Part shown: in pieces, positions 9,572 through 18,326 of the stretch
How positions within the stretch are numbered: position 1 is the stretch's first letter
Layout: each line of letters begins with the position of its first letter
DNA from: Spirochaetia bacterium
GTDB lineage: Bacteria > Spirochaetota > Spirochaetia > Sphaerochaetales > Sphaerochaetaceae
Reading direction: 5' to 3'
DNA length: 64,000 nt
Assembly (NCBI GenBank): GCA_022482625.1
Contig: JAKVOU010000001.1
Coordinates: 806,001-870,000 of the forward strand
Translations under genes and position numbers: made by a program
Notes under the pieces: generated by a model
Seen by the model: the letters and a program-made list of their open reading frames with translations, nothing else
Told to the model about the DNA's origin: nothing
Databases searched by the model: none

Positions 9572-11302
9572 CTAGTTGCTGTACTGTTTTCGAACTGTAA
9601 ACCTCTGGATCTTACGGGTACTGGTCATTGCAAGTTCTTCCTTGGCAATTACAATTTTCTCTATCTTCTTGAAACTAGGCAAATCCTTGTTGACGGTAGC
9701 CACATAGCGTTTGATCTTGCTTTCACATTCCTCGGGATCTCCCTTTCTTAAGACTTCCGACGGATAGACAATGGCCTTGATACCTTCAGCCTTCGTCTTT
9801 TCATTCTTTACATACGGAATGATACAGATCTGTTCAATATCATCGAACAACTGGAACTTGTCCTCTATCTCTTCAGGAAATACATTCTTGCCACCTTCCG
9901 TGACAATGATATTCTTTGCTCTTCCTGTCAGATAAAGATATCCTTTCTTGTCTATATGTCCGACATCACCGGTATTGAGCCATCCATCCTCTGTCAGGAT
10001 TTCTCTGGTAGCTTCCTCGTTCTTGTAATACCCTTTCATCACGCAGGAACCTTTGAGGTAGATCAGACCATTGCCGTTTTCATCAGGATCGACGATCTTC
10101 TGTTCTATGCCGGCACAGACCTTGCCGACAGAGGTTTCAACATAGGCATAGATTGGATTCAGATGAGTAATCGGACTGGTTTCAGTCAGGCCATACCCCT
10201 GTACAAAATCTATGCCCAATTCATTGAACATCTTGAATGTCGAAGAAGGAAGCGGTCCTCCTCCACAGATACAGATCCTGTTCGTATCCAGCGAAAGATG
10301 TGCCAATAGTCCATTGAACATCGGATGTCCTATGTTCTTTCCTGTCAGCTTCTTTACAAAACCAGAAAGCCCCATACCCATTCGGATGAAAACATAGCCG
10401 ATCTTGCTCTCCTTCTTTACGCCTTCGAGCAAACCTGAAAGCATCTTGTTGAAAAGCATGGGTACGCCCAGGAACATAGTCACTTTTCCCTGCTTGAGTT
10501 CCTTCAGTACCTGGCTTATGACAAGCCGTTTTCCCATGACGGCCTCAGCTCCGACACTGAGGGCTTCGATCATAACAGACTGCATTGTATAAGCATGATG
10601 GATAGGAAGAATAGCATAGAACACGTCAGTAGGAAACAATTCCATGTTTGACTGTGCCTGATAACAGTCACTGACCAAGTTTTCATTGGTAAGCATCACG
10701 CCACGAGGAGTTCCTGTCGTCCCGCTGGTAAACAGAATTGCCGCCATATCATCAGAAACTACTTTCGGCACATTTTCTGACAGCTCAGTTCCCTCCAATA
10801 CATCCAAGACATACGTATAAGAGGCACTTCCCTTTTCCAAGCAAAGTTTTTCATCCAGCTCAAGCTGTCCGTCCTTTTCCAGATGCTTAAGTTTATCCAG
10901 ATCAGCAACAAGACATTTGACCTCGGCAAACTCCATGAATTTTTCCAGGTCCTTGTCCAGTGCCTTGGCATCCAAAGGGACAATGACACAGCCTGCATAA
11001 ACTGTAGCATAGTAGGTAATCACCCATGTTATGCTATTTCTACCGCAGACAGCAATTTTGTCCCCTTTCTTATAACCTCTTGATACAAAATGATTTGCCA
11101 ATCCAACAATTTTCTGTCTGGCTTGATCATATGTCAATCTCCAGTCCTCGGGAACAAATTCCCGCAGGCAAGGACGTTCTCCATAGCGGTCCACACTGAT
11201 GTCAAACATCTGTGGGAGAGTAGGCCATTTACCCTCAAACCATTTGTCATTACGATAGGCATCCAGGAACGCCCATGGGCAAAACTCTTTTTTCTTCGAC
11301 AT
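9572..11302 (-). CDS. AMP-dependent long-chain acyl-CoA synthetase
   Basis: A 576-residue adenylate-forming enzyme that activates a carboxylic acid, probably a fatty acid, to its acyl-CoA. The phosphate-binding loop TSGTTGTPRGVMLTNENL, the motif QGYGLTETSP, and the hinge/AMP region LNTGDVGHIDKKGYLYLTGRAKNIIVTEGGKNVFPEEIE are all intact. The C-terminus has the catalytic lysine context STRKIQRF. Its size and motifs fit the FadD/FAA family rather than acetyl-CoA synthetase. The ATG at 11302 is the likely start; a TTG at 11350 would add 16 residues but lies in a TTGACA that could be a -35 hexamer. Confidence 0.9.
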   Translation of the reverse strand: MSKKKEFCPWAFLDAYRNDKWFEGKWPTLPQMFDISVDRYGERPCLREFVPEDWRLTYDQARQKIVGLANHFVSRGYKKGDKIAVCGRNSITWVITYYATVYAGCVIVPLDAKALDKDLEKFMEFAEVKCLVADLDKLKHLEKDGQLELDEKLCLEKGSASYTYVLDVLEGTELSENVPKVVSDDMAAILFTSGTTGTPRGVMLTNENLVSDCYQAQSNMELFPTDVFYAILPIHHAYTMQSVMIEALSVGAEAVMGKRLVISQVLKELKQGKVTMFLGVPMLFNKMLSGLLEGVKKESKIGYVFIRMGMGLSGFVKKLTGKNIGHPMFNGLLAHLSLDTNRICICGGGPLPSSTFKMFNELGIDFVQGYGLTETSPITHLNPIYAYVETSVGKVCAGIEQKIVDPDENGNGLIYLKGSCVMKGYYKNEEATREILTEDGWLNTGDVGHIDKKGYLYLTGRAKNIIVTEGGKNVFPEEIEDKFQLFDDIEQICIIPYVKNEKTKAEGIKAIVYPSEVLRKGDPEECESKIKRYVATVNKDLPSFKKIEKIVIAKEELAMTSTRKIQRFTVRKQYSN

Positions 11303-11436
11303 TAGTGCATCAACCCCATTTTTTCTTACAGTAACACCTTGTAGTGTCAATCTATCTCGATTATTACATGCTTTTCTTTACAAATCAATTGACTAATGTC
11401 AAAAAAAAACCGTTTTTCCTTAGTCAATACCTAAAA

Positions 11437-11457
11437 AAAGACAGGCTTAGCCTGTCT
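11437..11457 (-). terminator. Rho-independent terminator of the CcdA/TlpA-like operon
   Basis: GACAGGC (11440-11446) and GCCTGTC (11450-11456) form a hairpin, flanked by A-runs on the left (T-run on the minus strand) and T's on the right. It lies 26 bp beyond the stop of the thioredoxin-like gene and may work in both directions. Confidence 0.85.
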
Positions 11458-11482
11458 TTTTCCAACAAAACGGAACCAACTG

Positions 11483-12352
11483 TCAGTTAGGCAACAGTTT
11501 GTCCAATATTGAATAAAGACTTTCCTTGCTCATAGCACCGACAGATTTACCAAGATAATTTCCATCTTTATCAAGAAAAACCGTCGTAGGCAAACTATTA
11601 CTGTTCACGATGTAATTGACATAACCCGGATCAAGATAGATATGGGCATCTGAGGGAAATGTCTTGGCGGCAAAATCAGTAATCGTCTGCTTGGTCTCCC
11701 TCGTACCATCCATGTTGTCAAAGAACAGGAACTTGACCTTTCCCTTGTAGTCTTTGCTGGCTTGGATAAAATCAGGCAACTCCATCTTGCAAGGCGGGCA
11801 CCATGATGCAAAGCTGTTTATTACAGTAATGAGCCCTGGTTCAAGTTCATCACTGAAGTTTCCTGTCGTACCGTCAAGCCGGGTAATGGGAAAATCTGGA
11901 AATTTCTGCGAAGCAGTCTCAGCTTGTGTATCGCTAGCCTGTGTATTACTAGCCTGTGTATTACTAGCCTGTGAATTACTAGCCTGTGAATTACTAGCCT
12001 GTGAATTACTAGCCTGTGAATTACTAGCCTGTGAATTGCTAGCCTGTGAATTGCTAGCCTGTGTATCAACAGATGCTGCCTGTTGTGCCTGGGTATCGAT
12101 CACCGGTTGTTCCGTTTGCTGAGAATCTGCCTTATTATCAGTCACTGTCTTTTCCGTTTCTGCCTTAATCGGAACAGTACTGTTGATAGGACTGAGAGTT
12201 ATTTCAGGACTCTCAGAAGCCTTAAGCCTCGGATACACAACTGCCGCTATGACAAATACAGCTATGATGACTATAGCCGAAATGATAAAGCCCTTATGGG
12301 AAGGTGCCACTTTCTTATCTTTATCGTCTTTGTCTTCCATACTATGATCCAT
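11483..12352 (-). CDS. Membrane-anchored TlpA/ResA-type thiol-disulfide oxidoreductase with repeat linker
   Basis: A 289-residue protein with one N-terminal membrane anchor (about 21-40), a long periplasmic linker and a C-terminal thioredoxin domain. The active site is FASWCPPCKMELP (cysteines about 185 and 188), followed by a LPTTVFLDKDGN block holding the cis-proline. It probably reduces periplasmic disulfides with electrons from the CcdA-like protein encoded just upstream. Residues 96-145 are ten pentapeptides of the type NSQAS. The ATG at 12352 directly abuts AAGGAG with no spacer; a second ATG 12 nt on is a possible alternative start. The sequence ends 26 bp before a strong terminator. 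Confidence 0.9.
   Translation of the reverse strand: MDHSMEDKDDKDKKVAPSHKGFIISAIVIIAVFVIAAVVYPRLKASESPEITLSPINSTVPIKAETEKTVTDNKADSQQTEQPVIDTQAQQAASVDTQASNSQASNSQASNSQASNSQASNSQASNSQASNTQASNTQASDTQAETASQKFPDFPITRLDGTTGNFSDELEPGLITVINSFASWCPPCKMELPDFIQASKDYKGKVKFLFFDNMDGTRETKQTITDFAAKTFPSDAHIYLDPGYVNYIVNSNSLPTTVFLDKDGNYLGKSVGAMSKESLYSILDKLLPN
11918..12067 (-). repeat. 15-bp coding tandem repeat (NSQAS linker)
   Basis: Ten consecutive 15-bp units encode one DTQAS, six NSQAS, two NTQAS and one DTQAE. The units differ at only a few positions (for example gaattactagcctgt on the plus strand). This forms the flexible linker between membrane anchor and thioredoxin domain. Copy number could change by slippage without breaking the frame. 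Confidence 0.95.
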
Positions 12353-12362
12353 CTCCTTAAAC

Positions 12363-13031
12363 CTAGAAAAGCATTGCCGGGGAATACCCCAGTACCATTA
12401 CGATTCCCATTGCCAGCAACAGGATGCCACTGATCCTTTCCACTGCCACATAGTGCTTCTTGATGAATGAAAACGCACTCTCAAGTTGATTCAACAGCAA
12501 AGAGGACAGGGCAAAGGGCACTGCAAGACCCATGGCATATGCAAACAGAGAAAGCATGCCCTTGCCTACTGTTTCGGCATTGGCGGCCATCATCAGAGCA
12601 GAACCAAGGAACGGACCTGTACAAGGTGACCATCCTATTGCGAATACAAGCCCGAAAAGCAATGATGAAAGTACACCAAGTGACCGAGGGTTCTTGAACT
12701 GCAGTTTATACGTATTGCCCAAAACAGGCAAAAAGCCGGCACCAAGAAAGCCCAAGGACAGCAAAATGATCAATCCACCGCCAATTTTGTTCAGCGTAGC
12801 AAGGTGCCGGCTAAGATATGCTCCCAATGCAGTTGCCGTAGCTCCCAAAGCAACAAAGAAAAGGGTAAAACCGAGAATAAAGAAAACCGTATTTACCCAT
12901 TGCCTTTTTTTCTGTGATCCTTCCGTAGCTACATCACCGGCTAAATAGCCGATATATAATGGTATCATAGGAAGTACACAGGGACTTATGAAACTGAGCA
13001 GTCCCTCAAGAAGTGCCGTTATATATGCCAT
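12363..13031 (-). CDS. ccdA: CcdA/DsbD-type transmembrane electron carrier
   Basis: A 222-residue membrane protein with six predicted helices. It carries the two conserved cysteine motifs of the CcdA family: LSFISPCVLPMIPLYIGYLAG near residues 12-32 and AIGWSPCTGPFLGS near 135-148. These cysteines pass electrons from cytoplasmic thioredoxin across the membrane. The TlpA-like gene follows after 10 bp, so the pair forms a reducing relay to the periplasm. No cytochrome c maturation genes are near, so the target may be thioredoxin-dependent repair or disulfide control rather than cytochrome c. Confidence 0.92.
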   Translation of the reverse strand: MAYITALLEGLLSFISPCVLPMIPLYIGYLAGDVATEGSQKKRQWVNTVFFILGFTLFFVALGATATALGAYLSRHLATLNKIGGGLIILLSLGFLGAGFLPVLGNTYKLQFKNPRSLGVLSSLLFGLVFAIGWSPCTGPFLGSALMMAANAETVGKGMLSLFAYAMGLAVPFALSSLLLNQLESAFSFIKKHYVAVERISGILLLAMGIVMVLGYSPAMLF

Positions 13032-13143
13032 ACTGTAAACTTAGGCTAACAGTCCTGTTTATTCAGTGACAATGTCACCCATAAAACTTTTCTTCATCTG
13101 TTTCCAACTACCCAAACCAAGGAAAAAGAAGTATGCTTCTGCT

Positions 13144-13932
13144 ATGAGCAGGCAAAGAAAGCAAACAGATGCAGAAGAACGCTTCAATGATTTCTACAGG
13201 CAACAATACCCAGACAGATGGGACTCTTTGAAAACTGCCATGCTTGAAGAGCATGCTCCTGTAGCTTTTCAAGAAGGACTGGAAACTCCCTATTACCTTG
13301 ATTCTGCGTCCATACGATGTGCAAGGTTGCTTGGAACAGAAGCACAGGATTACGTACTGGATATGTGTGCGGCCCCAGGTGGAAAGACCTTGGTCATTGC
13401 CTCAACCTTGAAAGGAACAGGACGATTGGTATGCAATGACCGTAGCAGTACCAGAAGAGCCAGATTGCATAGGGTCATAGAAACACATCTGAAAGAAGTC
13501 TGGAGAACCAATATTACCATCCAAGCCCATGATGCTGCCCGGTGGGGACTGTATGAGCAGCAGATCTATGACAAGATTTTGCTGGATGCCCCGTGTTCCA
13601 GTGAACGCCACGTCCTCAAGGATGCCCATTATCTTGCACAATGGACACCAAATCGTCCAAAACGGCTTTCGGTCCAACAGTTTGCCATGCTGGCCGCTGC
13701 ACTGGAAGCCGTAAAGATAGGCGGTACCATCCTCTATTCGACATGTGCAATCGCAAAAGAAGAAGATGAGGGTATCATCGAAAAACTTTTCAAAAAAAGG
13801 CCAGGACGTTTCAGACTGGTAGAAATTGATGAAGCAGGAAGCGAACCATGCAAATATGGCAGAATCATCCTTCCTGACAAAGCACAGGGGCAAGGCCCCA
13901 TGTACTTCTGCAAGCTTGAAAGACTCAGCTGA
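13144..13932 (+). CDS. RsmB/NOP2-type RNA m5C methyltransferase
   Basis: A 262-residue SAM-dependent RNA methyltransferase. Motif I is VLDMCAAPGGKTLVIAS. Motif IV DAPCSSERHV and motif VI YSTCAIAKEEDE carry the two cysteines expected of RNA cytosine-5 methyltransferases (catalysis and product release). The protein lacks the N-terminal NusB-like domain of full-length RsmB and is nearer in size to short NOP2/Sun homologues. The target RNA is unknown. The ATG at 13144 is chosen because the extra 26 residues from 13066 do not look like a conserved N-terminus. It is divergent from the ccdA gene and close to the DUF362 gene (18 bp). Confidence 0.85.
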   Translation: MSRQRKQTDAEERFNDFYRQQYPDRWDSLKTAMLEEHAPVAFQEGLETPYYLDSASIRCARLLGTEAQDYVLDMCAAPGGKTLVIASTLKGTGRLVCNDRSSTRRARLHRVIETHLKEVWRTNITIQAHDAARWGLYEQQIYDKILLDAPCSSERHVLKDAHYLAQWTPNRPKRLSVQQFAMLAAALEAVKIGGTILYSTCAIAKEEDEGIIEKLFKKRPGRFRLVEIDEAGSEPCKYGRIILPDKAQGQGPMYFCKLERLS

Positions 13933-13950
13933 GCCAGGAGGTAAGTACAG

Positions 13951-15024
13951 ATGACTGATGTTGCAATCGTGCCTTGTGACAGTTACGAAGCAGACAAATT
14001 GAAAAAAGCCATTGAACTGGTCATAGAAAAGTCAGATTTTCCAATCGTCAAGGGAAAAAAGGTCCTGCTCAAACCAAACATACTTTCGGATTCGACCCCT
14101 GACCGAGCTATTACGACAAATCCTGCAATCCTCAGGGCAATGATTGAACTGCTCATAGACAAAGGGGCTGAGAAAATCGTCGCAGGAGATTCTCCCTCGA
14201 TTCAGAAGAAAAACTCAAAACCCACAGCATGCGGTTTGTATCAAGTATGCGAAGAAAAAGGCATCGAATGGATTGATTTTACTCAATTTCCGGTAAAGAA
14301 GAAGCTTCCATACGTACACCATTCCATTCCTATGGCAGCGATCCTTGATGAAGTGGATGTAGTCATTGACCTCCCGAAGTTCAAGACACATGAACTCATG
14401 CTGATGACGGGAGCAGTAAAGAATTTGTTCGGAACTGTTCCCAGTCTCTACAAAAGTGCCCAGCATGTCCATCACCCGACTAGAGGTTCCTTCGCAAAGA
14501 TGCTCTGTGGCATCTTCAGCCAAGCACATGTGGACTATGCCCTGATGGACGGTATCATCGGCATGGAAGGTGCAGGCCCTGCAAACGGCAAACCAAGGCA
14601 AATCGGACTTCTTCTAGGAGGAAAAGACTGCGTGGCAATAGATGTTGCAGCATCAACCATCATGGGATATGATCCCCTTTCCATCCCTACAAATGCCTTT
14701 GCATTGAAAAACGGCCTTACGGGACTTCGTAACTTAGAGGATATCCACTATCCTCTCCTGCATCCATCTGACATCATGATCAAGGATTTTCTCCGCTGCG
14801 GAGGAAAAAGCCTTGACAGCAGTGACAGGGAAGAAAACCTGAGACGTCAACCTCCGAGATTTATCGCTGACAAATGCATACGATGCGGACGATGCATAGA
14901 AATCTGTCCTGCAAAAGCCTTGGAATTGAAGGACGGGCATGTTGGACTGACAGCACAAAAATGCATCCGATGCTATTGTTGCCACGAAGTCTGCCCGGCC
15001 GGAGCAATTGAAATAGAGGAATAA
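13951..15024 (+). CDS. DUF362 protein with 2x[4Fe-4S] ferredoxin domain
   Basis: A 357-residue protein. The DUF362 domain (about 1-290) includes KVLLKPNILSDSTPDRAITTNP, VIDLPKFKTHELMLMTGAVKNLFG and DGIIGMEGAGPANGKP. The last 60 residues hold two ferredoxin clusters: CIRCGRCIEICP and CIRCYCCHEVCP. Proteins of this layout are common in anaerobes, but their reaction is not settled; a redox or metal-related role is inferred from the clusters. AGGAGG 9-10 nt upstream supports the start. The M20 peptidase gene begins 3 bp after its stop, so they are probably one operon. Confidence 0.92.
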   Translation: MTDVAIVPCDSYEADKLKKAIELVIEKSDFPIVKGKKVLLKPNILSDSTPDRAITTNPAILRAMIELLIDKGAEKIVAGDSPSIQKKNSKPTACGLYQVCEEKGIEWIDFTQFPVKKKLPYVHHSIPMAAILDEVDVVIDLPKFKTHELMLMTGAVKNLFGTVPSLYKSAQHVHHPTRGSFAKMLCGIFSQAHVDYALMDGIIGMEGAGPANGKPRQIGLLLGGKDCVAIDVAASTIMGYDPLSIPTNAFALKNGLTGLRNLEDIHYPLLHPSDIMIKDFLRCGGKSLDSSDREENLRRQPPRFIADKCIRCGRCIEICPAKALELKDGHVGLTAQKCIRCYCCHEVCPAGAIEIEE

Positions 15025-15027
15025 GAA

Positions 15028-16215
15028 ATGACAACATTATGTGATGAAGACCAGCAGAAGCTGCACAGTCTCTGCCAATCACTTGTACAGATTCCCAGTG
15101 TTACCGGAACGGAAACAAAAATTACCCATTTTTTGAAACAGGCCATGGAACAGGCCGGCTATGATGATGTCTGGATTGATGAAGTCGGCAATGTCATCGG
15201 CAAAATCAATGCCAACCAAGCAGGAGCAGCCAGCGTACTCTTTGACGGACATGTCGATACCGTAGCAGTTCCAAAGGAGAACGGCTGGACAACAGATCCC
15301 TTCGGGGGTACCATCAAGGACGGAAAGATCTGGGGCCGTGGCATCAGCGACATGAAAGGAGCCGTCGCAGCAATGGTCCTTGCTGTTGCAAAGGTGAAGC
15401 AACTGGGATTGCCCCATGGCGACCTGTATGTCAGCGGTACGATCTTTGAGGAAATAGCCGAAGGTTATACCCTCTCCTTCATCCTGCAGAAACTGCATCC
15501 TGACTACGTCGTCATCGGAGAATCAACAGGACTTCGGCTGAACATCGGACAGAGAGGCCGTGCAGAAATAGTCATGGAAACGCAAGGTAAGCCTGCCCAC
15601 TCGGCAAATCCTTCTATCGGCATCAATGCCGTGCTTCTTATGCTCAGGTTGGTTGCACAAGTCAATCAACTGCCGGTCCCAACCCATCCCCTGCTAGGAA
15701 AAGGTGAATTGGTCTTGACGGATATCATCTCATCCCCTTATCCGGGAGCTTCAGTCGTTCCTGCAGCCTGCAGGGTAACCTACGACAGGAGATTGCTTCC
15801 TGGAGAAACAAAGGAAAGTGTACTGGCACCTATACAGTTACTTATTGAAAAACTTGAAAAAGAAGATCCGAAATTCAAGGCAACTGCAAGGATTGAAGGA
15901 TTTACTGACAAAACCTATACAGGATTCGAAGTAAACCCAATCCGTTTTGCGCCTGCATGGGTAGTAAACAAGGACAGTACTCTGGTCAAAAAAGCTCTAG
16001 AAGCACTTGCCACAGCCCTTGGAAAAGAACCGGAGCTACATAGCTATTCATTCTGTACGAACGGCTCATCCTCATGCGGTATACTGAAAATACCGACCAT
16101 CGGTTTTGGTCCAAGTGAGGAATATCTGGCACATACGGATGATGAACACGTAGAGCTTTCCAGCATTGACGGTGCCTACCTGGGGTACCTGCAACTTGCA
16201 ACAGGCCTGCGATAG
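15028..16215 (+). CDS. M20 metallopeptidase, YgeY-like hydrolase
   Basis: A 395-residue zinc hydrolase of the M20/ArgE/DapE family. The first metal motif is LFDGHVDTVAV (His/Asp). GRGISDMKGAVAAM carries the bridging Asp, and TIFEEIAEG provides the catalytic Glu pair. A lid domain follows with HSANPSIGINA. The C-terminal metal histidine is in EEYLAHTDDEHVEL. Sequence around DPFGGTIKDGKIWGRG and TYDRRLLPGETKES resembles the YgeY group, which is linked to selenium-dependent purine catabolism in some bacteria. No such genes are seen nearby, so the substrate stays open. It is cotranscribed with the DUF362 gene. Confidence 0.9.
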   Translation: MTTLCDEDQQKLHSLCQSLVQIPSVTGTETKITHFLKQAMEQAGYDDVWIDEVGNVIGKINANQAGAASVLFDGHVDTVAVPKENGWTTDPFGGTIKDGKIWGRGISDMKGAVAAMVLAVAKVKQLGLPHGDLYVSGTIFEEIAEGYTLSFILQKLHPDYVVIGESTGLRLNIGQRGRAEIVMETQGKPAHSANPSIGINAVLLMLRLVAQVNQLPVPTHPLLGKGELVLTDIISSPYPGASVVPAACRVTYDRRLLPGETKESVLAPIQLLIEKLEKEDPKFKATARIEGFTDKTYTGFEVNPIRFAPAWVVNKDSTLVKKALEALATALGKEPELHSYSFCTNGSSSCGILKIPTIGFGPSEEYLAHTDDEHVELSSIDGAYLGYLQLATGLR

Positions 16216-16229
16216 CGGAAGCTTCCTCT

Positions 16230-16255
16230 TTCCCCTTGCATTTCTGCAAGGGGAA
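16230..16255 (+). terminator. Terminator-like hairpin after the M20 gene
   Basis: TTCCCCTTGCA (16230-16240) and TGCAAGGGGAA (16245-16255) form an 11-bp perfect stem with a TTTC loop. It lacks a following T-run, so it may be a weak terminator or an mRNA-stabilising 3' hairpin. It separates the DUF362/M20 pair from the helicase gene. Confidence 0.55.
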
Positions 16256-16301
16256 CCGTTATGCTCTCTTAGAGCCCGAATGGCATATGAGGATATTTTA
16301 G

Positions 16302-18326
16302 GTGCACGTGAATCTCAAAGCAGAATTGAACGACAAGCAGTATGAAGCAGCTTCTCTGACCGAGGGGCCGCTTCTTATCATAGCAGGTGCAGGAAGCGGC
16401 AAGACCAGGATGATAACATACAGGATTGCCCATCTGCTGGACCTGGGAATTTCTGAAAAGAACATACTTGCCCTTACCTTTACGAACAAGGCTGCAGCAG
16501 AAATGGCAGACAGAGTAAGGAAGCTTACAGAGTTGCCATTGCAACACCTCAGAACCTCAACATTCCATGCCTTCGGCCTGGGGCTGCTGAAGCAATTCAT
16601 CCAACATCTGGGATGGAAAAACAATTTCACCATCTATGATACCAACGACAGGACTGCCTTGATCAGGCAGGTGATCATCGGACGGGGCGGAGACCTTTCC
16701 CTGTTTGACCTCAGGGAAATAGGCCAGATGATCTCAGATATAAAGACAGGCAGGATAACACAAGCCATTTCAAGCAACATGCAGGGACTGTATGATGAAT
16801 ATGAAAAGCATCTGAAAGCCTTCAATGCTGTCGATTTCGATGACTTGATTACAAAGCCGATTGATTTATTTACACAATTTCCAGATATTCTCGCAAAAGT
16901 CCAGGACCGTTATCAATATATCCTCGTCGATGAATTTCAGGATACATCCCTCTGCCAATATAAATTCGTCAAGCTTATCGCACAGAGGAATCGGAATCTC
17001 TGCGTGGTCGGAGATGATGATCAGAGCATCTATTCATGGAGAGGTGCAAATTTCCAGAACATCGTACTTTTCGAGCAAGACTTCCCTGAACGGCGTCAGA
17101 TCATGCTGGAAAGGAACTATCGGAGTACAGGCACAATCCTTGAGGCTGCAAACACGCTCATTGCCAAAAATACACAACGCAAGCAAAAGAAACTCTGGAC
17201 AAAAAGCGGCATGGGTTCGAACATCTACCTCATCCATCCTACCGACGGCGACCAGGAGGCAATGGTCATCGTACGTCGGATCATCGAACAGCAGAAAAGG
17301 GAAAACATCCCTTTGGGTAACTTTGCCATCCTCGTCAGGACAAATGCACTGATACCACGTTTTGAAACAGCCTTGATGGAACGTGACATACCATGCTTGG
17401 TCAGCGGCGGCCAAAGTTTCTTTGATAGAAAAGAAATCAGGGATATCGTCAGCTACCTCAAGGTCATTGCCAATCCTGATGATGATGTCAACTTTCTGCG
17501 GATCATCAACACGCCAAGAAGGGGCATCGGACGGGTGACCGTCGAGAAAATACGGAGCGTAGCCGAGAACAACCACATATCACTTTATTCAGCACTTGCC
17601 TTGATGGCAAACAGTACTGATCCAAGGCTACGGGAAAGCACAAAAAAATCCCTGTCCAAGTTCTATACGTTGATCGAGACCTTCAGTGATAGATTTGAAC
17701 ATGAAGAAGGACAACGTAACATGGTCCTCCGCAACATGATCAATGAAATCAACTACAGGGACTTCCTCATTGAAGATGAAAACAGCGAAGCCGCCGTCAA
17801 ATACAAGATGAAAGGTATCGAACTGCTGTGTACGATGCTTGCACGTTGGGAACGGAATCCTCTCAATGAAAACCGTTCGATGTTTGATTGGATCAATCGC
17901 ATCTGCCTGATCGGCAAGGATGACGGTACAGAAGACAGTTCTGCAAAATTAAATCTCATGACTATGCACGCAGCAAAGGGCTTGGAATGGGACACTGTGT
18001 ATCTTGCCGGCATCGAAGACCATATCATTCCCAATGCAAGGTCACTTGAAGAAGATCCAAGGAATCTTGAGGAAGAAAGGAGGCTTTTCTATGTTGCCAT
18101 TACCCGGGCCAAGCGTATACTTGTCATCAGTACCTGCGAAAACAGGAAAAGAGGCAATGAAATGGTACCGAGCCAACCTTCCCGTTTCCTTGAAGAAATT
18201 CCTGTTGCATTGTTCAATGAAGAAGATCCGAACAGGATAATCGGCACCGAAGAAGCAAAGGCCCAGTTCAATGATCTGATTGCCCGCCTCTCAAAGCATA
18301 AGGCAAAGGAGCAGCATAATGAGTAA
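16302..18326 (+). CDS. UvrD/PcrA/Rep-type ATP-dependent DNA helicase
   Basis: A 674-residue superfamily 1A 3'-5' helicase. Motifs appear in order: Q-motif LNDKQYEAA, Walker A IIAGAGSGKTR (about 27-37), Ia TFTNKAAAEM, II ILVDEFQDTS, III VVGDDDQSIYSWRGA, IV ERNYRST, V LMTMHAAKGLEWDTVYL and VI RRLFYVAITRAK. All ATPase residues are intact. The size is close to Rep/PcrA (670-720 residues). It unwinds DNA in repair or replication restart. The start is GTG at 16302 with GAGGA 8 nt upstream. Its last 8 bases overlap the next gene, so the two are probably translated together. Confidence 0.95.
   Translation: MHVNLKAELNDKQYEAASLTEGPLLIIAGAGSGKTRMITYRIAHLLDLGISEKNILALTFTNKAAAEMADRVRKLTELPLQHLRTSTFHAFGLGLLKQFIQHLGWKNNFTIYDTNDRTALIRQVIIGRGGDLSLFDLREIGQMISDIKTGRITQAISSNMQGLYDEYEKHLKAFNAVDFDDLITKPIDLFTQFPDILAKVQDRYQYILVDEFQDTSLCQYKFVKLIAQRNRNLCVVGDDDQSIYSWRGANFQNIVLFEQDFPERRQIMLERNYRSTGTILEAANTLIAKNTQRKQKKLWTKSGMGSNIYLIHPTDGDQEAMVIVRRIIEQQKRENIPLGNFAILVRTNALIPRFETALMERDIPCLVSGGQSFFDRKEIRDIVSYLKVIANPDDDVNFLRIINTPRRGIGRVTVEKIRSVAENNHISLYSALALMANSTDPRLRESTKKSLSKFYTLIETFSDRFEHEEGQRNMVLRNMINEINYRDFLIEDENSEAAVKYKMKGIELLCTMLARWERNPLNENRSMFDWINRICLIGKDDGTEDSSAKLNLMTMHAAKGLEWDTVYLAGIEDHIIPNARSLEEDPRNLEEERRLFYVAITRAKRILVISTCENRKRGNEMVPSQPSRFLEEIPVALFNEEDPNRIIGTEEAKAQFNDLIARLSKHKAKEQHNE

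Noticed and set aside
11754-12122. A plus-strand frame of LACEL repeats
   Set aside because: It is the antisense of the NSQAS linker repeat in the TlpA-like gene.
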